Shown here piece after piece: positions 35,619 to 47,023 of a stretch of DNA of 64,000 nt. The position numbers and the translations under genes are program-made. The notes under the pieces were generated by a model. It worked only from the letters and a program-made list of their open reading frames with translations. It did no database searches and was not told the origin of the DNA. Numbering within the stretch: the stretch's first letter is position 1; every line of letters begins with the position of its first letter. The stretch lies in contig JADNRY010000064.1 in NCBI GenBank assembly GCA_015501585.1, positions 186,001 through 250,000 on the forward strand. Reading direction: 5' to 3'. This DNA comes from Rhodocollybia butyracea. Lineage: Eukaryota; Basidiomycota; Agaricomycetes; Agaricales; Omphalotaceae.

Positions 35619-37573
35619 TCAAGCAAGCAACCCACTCTCCATCGAACTATCCGGTATCTTCACGCTCAAATTTCCTGTGATTTCGACCTCGAACGAGCGC
35701 TCGGTGTACGGTGGATAGCGAAGGAAAATCTTTTGCTCGACTCTGCGCAAGATAAGGTTATGTTGCAGAATCTCCCAATAAAAAAACACTCACTCATCAG
35801 GAACATCCAACGACGTCCTCTCATACGTGAAACAGTTGAAGGTATTCTCAAGAACTTGACGGCCGTACCCGGATTCACCTACACCTCCGAATGGAAGAAC
35901 TCGGACTGCGATTGGAGAGCATGGGTCAATGGAAAAGCTCGACGACACGCGGACGTACCATCCAACTGCATAAATGTATCGTTGAAGATAAGATTTCCAC
36001 TCATCGTCAATTTCCGCGCTGCAAAATCGAGTAAAGGATCAGCGATCTGGATCATCCGAAAGCTCAAAGGACCCACCTTGATTCTGCACTTTTTCGCTCT
36101 TCGAGAAAACGTAAAGAACGAGGGGATGAGCTCTAATAATGTGGGTGAGGAAAGATGATTCGTGCCGCAAGAATGAGTATGAACAACTTACCCGGCACTA
36201 ATAAACTCGCATGCTCTCTGCATATCCTCTACCTCTACGATGATCAAGATGGGTCCAAACGTCTCTGTTTCGAGGAGTACATCGCCAGGTTTCACCAGCT
36301 AGAAGAATATAAGCGAGGAACGAAGAGGGACAAAGACTGATACCCACAACAACAGTCGGCTCAATCCTCCTCTCAGTCTCGTCGATACCTCCACCCATTA
36401 ACACCTTCCCTTCCGTCTTCTCCAATAAACTCTTGAGTCGATTAAAGTGCTGCAGATTGATGATCCGGCCGTACGAATCGGATTTGAACACAGACGGCGT
36501 GCCATCAGGATTAGGAGGATAGAACGAAGCGTATGCTTTCTTCAGGCCCGTAACGAATGACTGAGTGGCGGAGGGAGGGATAAGAAGATAGTCCGGGGAA
36601 ACACATATCTACAGGATTGTCGATGGTAAGTAAAGTCGGCCTTATTGAGTTATCAGTACTCACCTGTCCACAATTGCTTATCTTTCCCCATAAGACCCGC
36701 CTTGCAGCGAGTTCCAAATCGCAAGATTCCGGGTCAACTATCACAGGGCTCTTGCCTCCAAGCTCGAGAGTAAGCGGCGTGAGATGCTTGGCTGCTGCTG
36801 CGGCGATTATACGTGCGACCGTACCGTTCCCAGTGTAGAAAACTACAAAGGGTGGATGAAATTAGATTGGATCTTCTCGACAAGGGGTTCGGTACTCACT
36901 GTGGTCCCATTTCAGTTCGAGGACTTTAGTAACCTCTGGTACGCCTCCACATACAACCCTGATCGCGTCCTGGTCGAGATACTTTGGCACTAGCCGTTGC
37001 ACAAGTCCAGCGTAATTCGACGTGACTTCGCTAAGCTTGAGACAGACTGTACAACCAGCAGCAATGGCGCCGATTGTTCCTTGAATAGATAGGATAAGAG
37101 GGTAGTTCCAGGGTGAGATAACTACGATGCAAAATCAATATTTGTACTGATTAGGAGTCAAAGTCACATACCTAACACAGCGCCCTTGGGTGTCGGCGTA
37201 ACCCTGGGCTTCCATTGTTTCTGTAGAGGAGGAATGTCGGGATGGTCTTCAAGGTTCTTCTCTTTAGCCCATTCCGATACCCTCTTTGCAGAAATTATCG
37301 CCCTATCGATCATCACGTTGAGCTCAGTAAGATAGACCTCGAAAGCGGGTTTGCCCAAGTCTTCATAGATAGCGTCTGCAAAAGCCTTGTGGTTTTCCTG
37401 TAACATACGAGCGACTTGCAGAAGCTGGTGTTGACGCCATGCGATAGAAAAGGTTTTGCGAGAGGCGAACGTTTGGTGTAGAAGACTGTGAATCTACAGT
37501 GATTTAGCAAAGAATCTACAGATGATAAGTATAAGTTTACCTTCGGTATTTCGTCAAAAGGCGTATCAATCAT
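35619..37573 (-). CDS. Aldehyde dehydrogenase, class 3 type
   Basis: NAD(P)-dependent oxidation of aldehydes to acids. The start [11 protein letters not shown] (37541-37573) is followed by exons covering [61 protein letters not shown] (catalytic Glu), N-C-G-Q | I-C-V-S-P-D-Y (catalytic Cys just after an intron), FGPILI-type region, [13 protein letters not shown], and [11 protein letters not shown], then [12 protein letters not shown] and a stop at 35619. This is the complete set of ALDH motifs in the right order. No C-terminal membrane helix, unlike animal fatty aldehyde dehydrogenase. Introns are about 45-60 nt, and those examined are GT-AG. Probably cytosolic; substrate unknown. Confidence 0.85.
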
Positions 37574-38517
37574 GTTTGCTACACTTTCTACAACTTTCTG
37601 AGAGCGATATCGAAGAGGGGAACAGTGTAAATCGCGTAAATGACGTGGTTTTAAGTGAGAGAAAGCGGAGCGCTTACCGGATCATTTCCGATTTCACGTG
37701 AGAAGGAGATGACCCGCCTGCGACATTGTCGCCAGATTGGGAAAGATTATAGTACTTGAGGTTTGTACAGTGGTCGCCAAGTGGGACTAGCGGCGGAAAA
37801 CAAAGCAAACGCGCTCATGCTAGTACATAAAGTACACTACTATTGAGTTAGTTCAAGTTTCTAGCCTAGAGAGAATTGACTAAACCGGACTTACTTCTAA
37901 TATGAAGGAGGGCTGTGTAGGGCAAGTGTATGGCACGCGGGTGAACAGTCCAGAACAGCTGGTGCATCTACAGCAATTGCCGCAGAGCTTAGAGGCAGAA
38001 GAACTCCGCAATCGATGATAGATGGTCCACCAGAAAAAAAAACAAAAGTTATAAATCGGCCGGTGCCGGTGATCAATGAGCCTTTCAGTTTAGGCCTTCA
38101 GGAACTATAATCGAGAACTGGGAATCGGAGAGGTTATTTCATGAATCAAGCAGGACGGTCGACTCCCAGAACAAGAGGGATCGCGACGACGTGGTGGTAC
38201 GAGTGAAAGAACAATTAGATTATCTAATTTACATAAAGTAACAGAATGCCGTTTTCACGCGATTGATTGCAGTTAACGTTGATTGCCCGTTCTAATGGAT
38301 TTGCGCGTTGGAGAAGGTTGGAGGATTCAAGTTGCGCCAGGAAAGTACTCCTCCTCGTTTTCGGGAACCCTGCAGTCGTGATGGGGCCCATAACTAGTCC
38401 ACTATATATTCGCGCTAAACAATGATACACCCTTTTTCAAATTCAATAGATGTACTGAAGTACAGTTCTATCTATAGTGTTAAATGCTACGCGCGTTAGG
38501 GTAAGAGATATAGGTGT
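37574..38517. other. Spacer
   Basis: Upstream of the aldehyde dehydrogenase and downstream of the kinase gene. Nothing recognised. Confidence 0.35.
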
Positions 38518-40560
38518 CTACGGGCAAGTTCCGAGGTCCGCGCACCGATGGAACGTATCACTGCTATAGCCTTCGGATGCAACGATTCTGTCCCACTTAC
38601 TTTCAAGCATACCGAGAGATCTATACCATTCTCTGAGGAACGGCTGAACTTTTACTAGCCAACCTCCATGTTCCTCGTTTTCCAAGTTTTGCGAGCCCGC
38701 CATATCACGCGTCACCATATATCTTCCCTTTCTACCTTCAAGTAATTTGCGGAAACGTTGGAGGCTTTTAAGGTGGTGCGTCGGACAATGGAAAACACAT
38801 GCCCATTGTGCAACATAAAAGAGCGAATAATAATCGTCAAGGGGAGAATGCATATGGTTCCTACTCAGCAACAGCGTGTCAGACATGAAATTAGCGGTAC
38901 CCTGTGAAAAACAGTCAATCCTCTCAGTAAACACGACATCGATGTTCTTACCAATTTAACCTTGATACCTTTTTCAGTGAAATAATCTCCCAGGTGACAG
39001 CCAAATCTCCGTCGATGACAAAACCATAACAAGCTTTATCAATCTTCGGTTCATGGCAAATATCCAGTATCTTTGTCTGAGTTTCATTAGGGATAGTAGA
39101 AATATCGAAAGGTTTGCACTCGATGGCTTCGTCAACTATGAGAACGTTTCCGATGCTGAGATCGCGGTGCTGGAATTCGTTCTGGCACATGTTGTAATAA
39201 CCTTGGAATCGGACGTCAGCTCCAATCACCCAGAGATCAAGACTGCCAATATGGGCATGAAGGATTGCTCGAAACAATGATGGCATATCCGAAGCAGACT
39301 CAACAGCCGGCGAAAGAGCAGACATGAGCCAAAAGGGAACGATATTCTGGTTCCTGGCGCGGCAGTCCCACTTCAAAGACAGAGTCCCAACAGTAACTGT
39401 CTGCCTTACCCAGAGGTGGAAGTAGAAGGTGGTTGGTAGTTGGGCAATATTCCTTGTGGTGGGTAAGAAACGAGTAGACGTGTTTTGGCACACCAAACAT
39501 GCCACTGCAGGTACGAAGAAGATCAGCTTCTATGAACGAGTTCTTCTGGACTGGACCCAAGAAAATTTATTAACGCGAGAACCGTTGCTGTTTGGTTCTG
39601 GAGTGGTGGATAGAGACAAATAGACTGCTTGTTGTATGTATTCTACTTCATCACGCACGGCCTTGACAACGGGCGAGGCTAAAATGTCGAATGAGGTTGA
39701 AGTGATGTAATAGAAAAATAAGTACAAACCATTCACAGAGGTTTCTGATGCTCCCTGCTTGGAGTTCCCGCTGATGTTGCTGTGTTGTAGGACACCCTCA
39801 CTGGGCAAAGCCTCCTGTGTATCCTGTACTATGCTAGGTGGAAACTCAGCTCCTGTGGTATCTCCAACGACATCACTAGAGGCGATTCGGTCTTCAAAGT
39901 AGCATACGTGAGCACCGCGACCACGAATGTGTGTACTTTGATGCAAGATTGAGCCGTTGTACCATGTCGGCAAACCAGCATCCCCGTGGGTTTTCCATGT
40001 AAAGATGGAGAGAAGCAGCCAAAGAAAAATTTCCTTTCCCTCTTAGAATCAAGCTTTAGTGGGTCAGAGACCGTTAAGCCACTGCGATGGAAGAGAAGAA
40101 ACTAAGCTGCCCCGGTTGAGTCATCATAAGCAATAACCAACGAGAAAAGCCGAAGCGGACTGGCGCTGAACAGGCAGCGAGCGTAAGTGGCAGCCTGTAC
40201 CACTGCATCCAAGGGCCAGTCCTTTACTACAACCGGAATGATCATCTGCGAATCGTCCACGCTCACTCGACTCCAAAATTGACTTATCCCAAACAAAAAA
40301 TTCAAGTTCTTTGTAAAGCGCTTTCGGGAAAGGTTGATCCAAGATTGAGGTGATTCATCCGTTCAAGGAATCGGCAACCGGTAAATTTTCATTCAAGTTT
40401 GTCGATAGAGATATCGTAGTACTCGATGCAGTCAATGCTTCCTGGTTCGTGGCGTGGCGCTGTTAGTTTTCTGGTTTTTGCTGAAAGAATTCGTGCGAGC
40501 TGTTTTGGAGGAAACTCCAAGATCTGCGCTCCGATTTCTTTCTCTATTGATGAGTCCGGC
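38518..40560 (-). CDS. FunK1-type fungal protein kinase, possibly damaged
   Basis: Predicted Ser/Thr-type kinase of the basidiomycete-expanded FunK1 family. Minus-strand pieces in order: EIGAQILEFPPKQLARIL (about 40400-40550), MIIPVVVKDWPLDAVVQAAT, YARCLFSASPLRLFSLVIAY, GRGAHVCYFEDRIASSDVV, HRDLSIGNVLIVDE (catalytic loop), CYGFVIDGDLAVTWE (metal-binding DxD position), GTANFMSDTLLL, SPLDDYYSLFYVAQWA, and a C-terminal helical part ending DLGTCP. Short introns separate them. The frame between the N-terminal pieces (around 40270-40400) could not be joined cleanly, and the usual D-F-D is D-G-D, so reduced activity or partial decay is possible. Confidence 0.6.
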
Positions 40561-41626
40561 TGACTCGAGGTGGACGATCTGTGACTGGAGAATGCGGATT
40601 TACGCGTGGATGACTTGATACACCACGATAGCCTGAATATCCTCTTGTAGTCAGCGAAGAAAAGCTGTTTGTTATATGAGCAATGTCATGAAGTTCTGGG
40701 ACAAGTTGGCGTGGCATGTTTGTTTGTCTTCGGATAATATGATAGGCGCTCATCTCGCACATTGAATGATTCTTAAGCGCCTAATCCTCCTGATCCAAAG
40801 AGCATCCAGAGCTTACTGAGTGTTGTCCCCCCGGAGGATTCGCATAGTACCGGCTCAAGCGCTCAGTCAGCTGATACGAAGTGTCGATATGATGTTCACA
40901 TTGTGTCTTGTATTTACAGAAACCGACTCTTGCTCGACTCCCGAGTCCTTACACTTCTACTAACTCCGACACAGTCACTCGCAGGACTTTCAAATTCTCG
41001 TTTATCACAACTCAATGGCCGGGAATAGTCTCTCCTGTTACAAAACGACGCCCAAGACTATTAAACACTAGGCTAGCGCTGGTATGGTACATCTCAGATA
41101 CTGAACCCCGAAATTTGCAAGCTAACATGCTCAACGACTCTCTTGCAGCTGACCAGTGCGGGTGCTAGTAGTAGTTGGGTTGCTTGTCAATCCTCATATA
41201 GGCGCATCTGGTAGTCATGACATTGCAGGGACCAAATTAGAAATAAATGGGATTGCTTTGACCTCTCTGAATATCAAGGCTCCGAGTCCTAGGTCTCAAA
41301 ATCTCAAGCTTTAAGCTTTAAGCTCAAGGCATATTTCTTTTCAATAGTTGAGACTGCTCAGAAGAGCATAAGAGTCCGGAGCGCCAGGGGCAACGTCAAC
41401 CTCGACAAATAAACACGTACTTAGGTGTATATATCCTTTTATAGAACTGGACTTCTTTTTTGATCGGTTCACTTTTCTGGATGGGAAACCCTAACCCAAA
41501 AATCCTTTTTTCTTTCATCGTCCATGGTCAGTGTTAGTGCAACAGTTCTCCGCATCTACTCATTCTCAATTTTGAACAGACTTCAGAGGCAAAGCGGTCC
41601 CAAGAGCGAAGGTATTCCTCAAGTAC
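40561..41626. other. Spacer with dispersed repeat pieces
   Basis: A block around 41110-41190 (caagctaacatgctcaac ... gcagctgaccagtgcgggtg) is related to blocks near 43810-43870 and 43945-43995. A block at about 41245-41290 (gggattgctttgacctctct) is related to the 3' ends of both SDR duplication units. A minus frame up to 40762 could be further N-terminal kinase sequence. Confidence 0.45.
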
Positions 41627-42031
41627 TTACGAGTTTGCCACAATTTCACCCGACAGGATAGAAAACAACGGGCTGCTGCCGAGGGCCGCAAGTTTTATTC
41701 GAGGCCAAGCAAAAAAAACAATGGCGGCGTAGTCATCGATTGGACGACGAATCAACCGGCCACAATCAAACCTGTTCCCTACACCATTGACCAATACCAA
41801 ATGGTCACTCCCCAAACGTTTGACGAAGCTCCGGTTGACCAAAAGAAAGCAAGACCGAGTAAGGATATCGATAAAGGTGCGATTGAAACCGCCCTCAGCA
41901 AGCTTTGAGATACTGACGACATCTGCAGGAGCCTGCAGGTTGATTTCTGGATCCAGCTGCGTGCCACTCGACGCAAGTAGCTCGTCGACATTGAAATCAA
42001 GCATTTGATCTTTGTGGCAAAGAGTGTACAT
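41627..42031 (-). pseudogene. Truncated aminoglycoside-phosphotransferase-like (AIM9-type) fragment
   Basis: Reads MYTLCHKDQMLDFNVDELL, then DVVSISKLAEGGFNRTFIDI. The latter matches the conserved start of the kinase-like fold in fungal AIM9/phosphotransferase-family proteins (V-x-S-I-x-K-L-A-E-G-G-F-N-R-x-F). After about 30 more residues the similarity is lost, and no catalytic loop was found between here and the kinase gene to the left. A 5' fragment or relic is the best reading. Confidence 0.5.
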
Positions 42032-44050
42032 GTCTCGGTAGCTAAAGATAGGGAGTAATGCCAGAGATATATACGTGTAGTTGAAAAGATTGTTGTGAGA
42101 ATCTGTCTCAGGGTGGACAAGGCCAACACGTCGAGATAAAGACGGTTTTCCGAAAGGAGAGACTGATCATGATATCTAATGCCAATGGTCGCGGAGAAAC
42201 TGGAGCTTTGAGCAAGTGAAAATTGGCATTCACCTTCCAAAGGCAGAGTCTAGACTCTACCAATGGTTATCAGGGAAGGAGGCAAGCAACCAGTTGATTC
42301 TGTCGCGTAACGGGCAAAGTACAGCCACGGCACTCATCAGGCGAGCGCTTAAGTCTTTTCTGTGGAACGTTTGCCTCTTTAAGCTTTAGCGCTTTAACAC
42401 TCATGCCAACGCTGACGCAAAGGTCCAAAACCAGTCATAGCTCCTTCCATGGCTCTGACCACCCCAACGGATCTCGTAGCTCTTCTCAGCATGCTTTGAT
42501 TCGTCCCATGCATCCAGGACAAACTTGCTACAAACATACTTGCCCATGCAGCCAAGAGAAAAGGTACTTCGTACTCTCAAGTCCGAAAAATCCGATAGTT
42601 GCCGGTAACGATTAACTCGGAACTGTACTCGATGCCTTGTTATCTTGTCAATACGAAACCCGCGTTACTTTTAAGCCTCTGCTAGTCTGCCTGGCCTCTG
42701 CCACCCATCGTCACGTCGTGATCGATGTAACTAAAGTTTGGCTAGAACAAGATTTGATGTATTGATCTCCTTCTGCATTTTGTAACACCTATAATATCCC
42801 GCATGATCTCAGCTCCCTTTGTCCCTTGTCTCATTCGCTCCGTTCGTGCATCGACTGTGAGCGTATTTACTTTCAATCATTCACTCATCTGTACTCACCC
42901 GATACTTGGGTAAAAACATCGGAAAGATGGGATTTACGAAGCTCATTCTCTCAAACCAGACCTTGCGGGCCTGACCAGCGACATGGCCGAACTGTACTGG
43001 AGCCCACCATTCGGAGGCACCTAGATTGGAAAACGTTCCTCAACCAGTTGATTAGCCCCTCACAGCATCACACCCTGTGCGCACCATCGGCTTGTCCAAA
43101 AAACTAGGCGATTCAGCGGCTGTGAAAAGTTCTTAGGTATCGCTATCAGGTGAGGTTGCCGTCATTCAAGTCTCGTCGATATGGCTGAAGTTCGGGTAGA
43201 CTGAACAAATTTATCACAATTGGACTCATTCTGCTTGTGAAGCAGATGAACAGTACCCCGCCAGATCACAGCTCCCTTTGTCCTTGCCTTATTTGCTCCG
43301 AATCCCGATTGTGCATTGACCGTGAGCCCACTTTCTCCATATCAATCCTTCACTCATTTTTGCCTCCAGATAGGGACAAATCCTGTTTATAGGTATGGTT
43401 ATTGGTGCCACGTAGAGAATCTCTGAACTACTGCGAGCGAGGCTACTTTGGTTGTATGACGTTTGGCTAGTTCTCATGGGATTGTGACGGCTAAAGGATG
43501 TATATAGAGGACAAACGCATAATGGTTATATTTCTGCGTTTGCCTGCCGACCAAGAAAGACCGTTTCGACAGGCTAGGGCTGGCACATCGGGCACATCGG
43601 GAACATTAAAAATACCAGCGAGGCTACCTGAACCCCGAAATAAACTAGTTAAGTTTTTTTTGGATTTTGGCATCAACCTCGGAGGTGCTTGAATTTGGCT
43701 GATATTTGGCTGATACTCCACAGATACTGGGACGATATATTAAATCACAGGCAATCTGAAAACGTTGGGTCGCTTTTGTCAATTATTTCTCTGTGTCAAA
43801 GGATCGGTGGATATAATAATTTAGGCTAACATGCGATATTCAGCTTTCAGCTGACCAGTTCGAGTGCTAGTTGGGTTGCTTTTGTCAGTTGTTTCTCTAT
43901 GCCCAAGGATCGGTGGATATAACAATGACAAATCGGCAAGCTAATATGCGCGGTGGACTTCAACCCTCTTTCAGCTGACCAGCGCAGGTGCAATGTTCGG
44001 CTAATGGTCGGGGCAGTCGTCAGATTTTTTTTTGGCAATTGTTTTTCGTT
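42032..44050. other. Spacer with local direct repeats
   Basis: Two diverged direct repeats at about 42808-42905 and 43262-43375 share cacagctccctttgtcc... and ...gtgcattgaccgtgagc. A second pair at about 43775-43865 and 43870-43990 shares ggatcggtggatataa and cagctgaccag. No gene recognised. Confidence 0.5.
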
Positions 44051-44056
44051 ATATAC
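44051..44056 (+). promoter_or_regulatory. TATA-like box of the expansin-like gene
   Basis: tatata in cgttatatacaag lies about 66 bp before the ATG at 44117. Confidence 0.35.
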
Positions 44057-44116
44057 AAGTCGGGCGAGGGCATTTTGGACCAGAATTTTCTAAGGGTTTT
44101 CTCAAAGTAACCAGAA

Positions 44117-45164
44117 ATGCCACGACTTGCTACTTTTGTTACTCTCTTGGCATTGCTCTTTGCATCCTCTGAGCCTGTCAGCGCCGATACTGGTGTCTCA
44201 ACCTTCAATGACGTGCGTGGCCCTCCCTCGTTAAGTTCATTTGTTCGCTTTGTTGACTTGAGTGTATGGACTCCTACAGTTCTCCTCACAGAGTGGCGTT
44301 GCATGCGCTGGTAAACTTCCATTCAATAAAGCACAGTGCACCGCATTTACTCACTGATAATATGCTAGGTTTCTCTCCCGACAATAGCCAAGGAACTAAT
44401 ATCTTTGCTGCAGCGCTAGGCGATCTGTCTCCTCTTTGGACCGGAGCTCGATGTGAAGGAACGATAACTGCCAGCGACTGGTATGGTCTACACAATTTAT
44501 TCTTGTATTAACTTGCATACGACCATGAACAGTACGGGAACTGGTTCATGCATTGATTGCACTGGTCGTGAGTGTTTCTAACGAGAGCATAATCATTACT
44601 ATTCTAGTCTGGGCTGAACCTGGGCGTCGCAGCTGCTTGCCCCGACGAAGAACAATGTGGTCAATGCTTCAACATTTCATGTTGGTTCTGCTATCCTGGA
44701 GTCTGGAAACCTGTTCTTACTACTTTGACATTTTTAGGCGCGAGCTCTCTAGACGGTGAGACTACTGGATCTTGTTCAGATACTGTTATCAAAGTCAAGA
44801 TCGTGGACGCGTGAGTAGAAGCTGGACATCCTTGCGCAGGGATGAATCGCGTTGATGTCTATGCAGATGCCCGTCCACGCATCCCGAGAATTTTTGTAAG
44901 ATTGCCGAATTCGGTGGGGTAAGAAGACGAATCATCTACTCTGAGATCCTCTAGAAACTTACCTCGGTTGACCAGGATGTCCCCGCCGATCAAGCTTGCG
45001 AGGCCAGTGGGGTGAATGCATTCGACATCGCCACTACAGCTAGGAGTCTACTTTCCTCTTTTGTGCGTATCTCTTCAACGTACTATTTGGCCTCTTGCAC
45101 TGATGCTCCCGTGAAAAAACAGCAAGGCAATCTGAACATCAACATTGAATCTACCAGCTGCTGA
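44117..45164 (+). CDS. Secreted expansin-like protein (loosenin type)
   Basis: Small secreted double-psi beta-barrel protein that probably loosens cellulose or chitin without hydrolysis. Signal peptide MPRLATFVTLLALLFASSEP with cleavage near VSA-D. After about eight introns the mature part reads FSSQSGVACAGFSPDNSQGT, ALGDLSPLWTGARCEG, C-TGTGSCIDCTG, ACPDEEQCGQCFNISC, SCSDTVIKVKIVDACPSTHP, ENFCKIAEFGG, ADQACEASGVNAFDIAT and a Cys at the end. The Cys-rich pattern and V-K-I-V-D-x-C-P are expansin/barwin hallmarks. There is no second (CBM63-like) domain, as in loosenins. One intron (after ISC) uses the donor gttggt to keep ISCASSL. The stop is at 45162-45164. All joins are in phase, so the gene looks intact. 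Confidence 0.8.
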
Positions 45165-46327
45165 GCGAAACGTTGCTAAACAAGTTCTAGTTCACTTGAA
45201 TATCTATATGCAGCTCTAAAAATTACCCATCATAAACCTATGTAACAATCCCAAACGATGATACCTTCCATCTGCAGTGTTACACCGCGTGACGTAACGC
45301 GACGCGACGAGGAAACAACAACTTATACGTTCTCCCTCATGCTGAAGCACTGTTCAGCTTATGCTTGTGGGCCATGAGTCATTCTGCCTTGCCCAGTAAG
45401 CTGGATGGTAACTCGGTTGTGCCCTCTTGTGTCAGCTAGCCTTCCGATTCCAAGTCGTCTTTGACCACTGCTTTGTGAAGACGTATTTCTTATTTCTGAG
45501 TTATTATAACTTCTTAGAATAGTATCATCTTGACCAGGACTACACTCAGTGGGGAAAATACACGAGTCTGGTCTCATAGAGTCGCTATATGCTCAAGCCG
45601 ATAATTGGATGTGTTGCGCGTGATTAGCTGGAGTGTGAGTGGCCATGATGCATAACTGACAATTCATACTGCCGGAGGATAGATAACATGGATAGGGAAA
45701 CCTGAGGAGAAGGACGAAGCCTGGAAGACTAAGACGTGGGTTTGGCATCATTATATTTTTCACAGCCCATGCTCTTTACGCGTCTTCATAATTTAAAATA
45801 ATTATTGCTTATTGTACACTGCAAGAGCCTTCACGCTGCCCCCAGCTTGCCTAGTTTTCTGTCTGGAGCAGTATCGTCAACTGACAAACAGAAGGTGTGT
45901 GCTACATCGGCCTTTGTCTACTCGGCCCCGAAGTACCAATCCCTCAAGGCCGTCACCTTCGGACAACACAGCACCTTCCAGACAACGCCCCTCCGTAACC
46001 CATACAGTTGAAGGCAAAGAATTTCTCGAACGATAACCAAATGCTTAACACAATAAAGCAGACCTAGCGTAAGGCTGTCAACCAGTGCTTCTGGGCATGA
46101 AATAAGAATCTGATTCGTAGCCTCAGTCGCATTGCTTTTTTCCGTAAACCTTTGTAAAATGCATGTGGAGCCTCTTTTGTAATATGTACCTCGAGTCAGC
46201 TCGAGTTAATGTCGCGAGGATTTTCGTAACGAGTTATATATTTGTGTTTTGTACTTAAGAGAAACATCTGTGCATGCCAAAGCTCACGGAAAACCTTCTT
46301 CCTCCTCTTTCACTCCACTGAGCAATT
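45165..46327. other. Spacer
   Basis: About 1.1 kb without a recognisable gene, repeat or RNA. Confidence 0.35.
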
Positions 46328-47023
46328 ATGGTTGGAAGGCTATCTGGTGCTCTGGGTTTGGTCCTCCTCCTGCAATATGTCTCTGCAATCCCAAGCCTTA
46401 CTAATGATGTGTGAAACGAGATGACTATGACACTATCGTCTGGCAAGGAGGCTCCCTGCCTTCCTATTGCCCTTACTCCTCAGTACATATTCTATTTGGC
46501 TCAGACTGACACAAAACCCTACCTTTGTAACCCTCTTCTCAGAAGCAGCGCAGAGCCTCCTCTCCCCCGTCGGACGAGACAGATCTTATCCATGTGACCG
46601 TCATCGAAGGTGACAACCCTCCTTCCTCCATTGAGAACTTCGCCGACTACTGCACCGACCCCGGGGACGCCCCCGCTACTTCCGTTCCCACCTCCTTCAC
46701 CGTGGAAAATGGCTGCAACTTTGACATGAGCTTCTCAGTGCAGATCACAGACTCTAACGGGGATGTGACTAGCTCTGGGTTATTCACGCTGAACGCGGCT
46801 GGGGATGAATGGCAGAGGGAGTTTAATCTTCCTGGAAGGCCGTCCACGGCGGTTATCACTACGGGTCGAGCACTGTTGTTACTTTTGATTATCCGGAGTA
46901 TGAGGGTAAGTTTATGTCTTTTTTTTTGGTATCGTGAGGTTATGACTGTAGCTGACTGTTATGTTGGGGCCAGCCGTCGAAACTTCGTTGTGGACGGATG
47001 TTGTTTGGTGCGATGGCGATTAG
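46328..47023 (+). CDS. Small secreted protein, single frameshift
   Basis: The ATG at 46328 opens a signal peptide, MVGRLSGALGLVLLLQYVSA. The second exon starts near 46542 (KQRRASSPPSDETD) and carries ENFADYCTDPGDAP, then FTVENGCNFDMSFSVQITD. At about 46840 the frame that stays family-like changes by one base: EFNLPG, then AVHGGYHYGSSTVVTFDYPE. A short intron (from 46906) leads to AVETSLWTDVVWCDGD and a stop at 47021-47023. No splice site explains the shift, so the copy is either broken or has an assembly indel. Function unknown; secretion inferred from the signal peptide. Confidence 0.5.
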
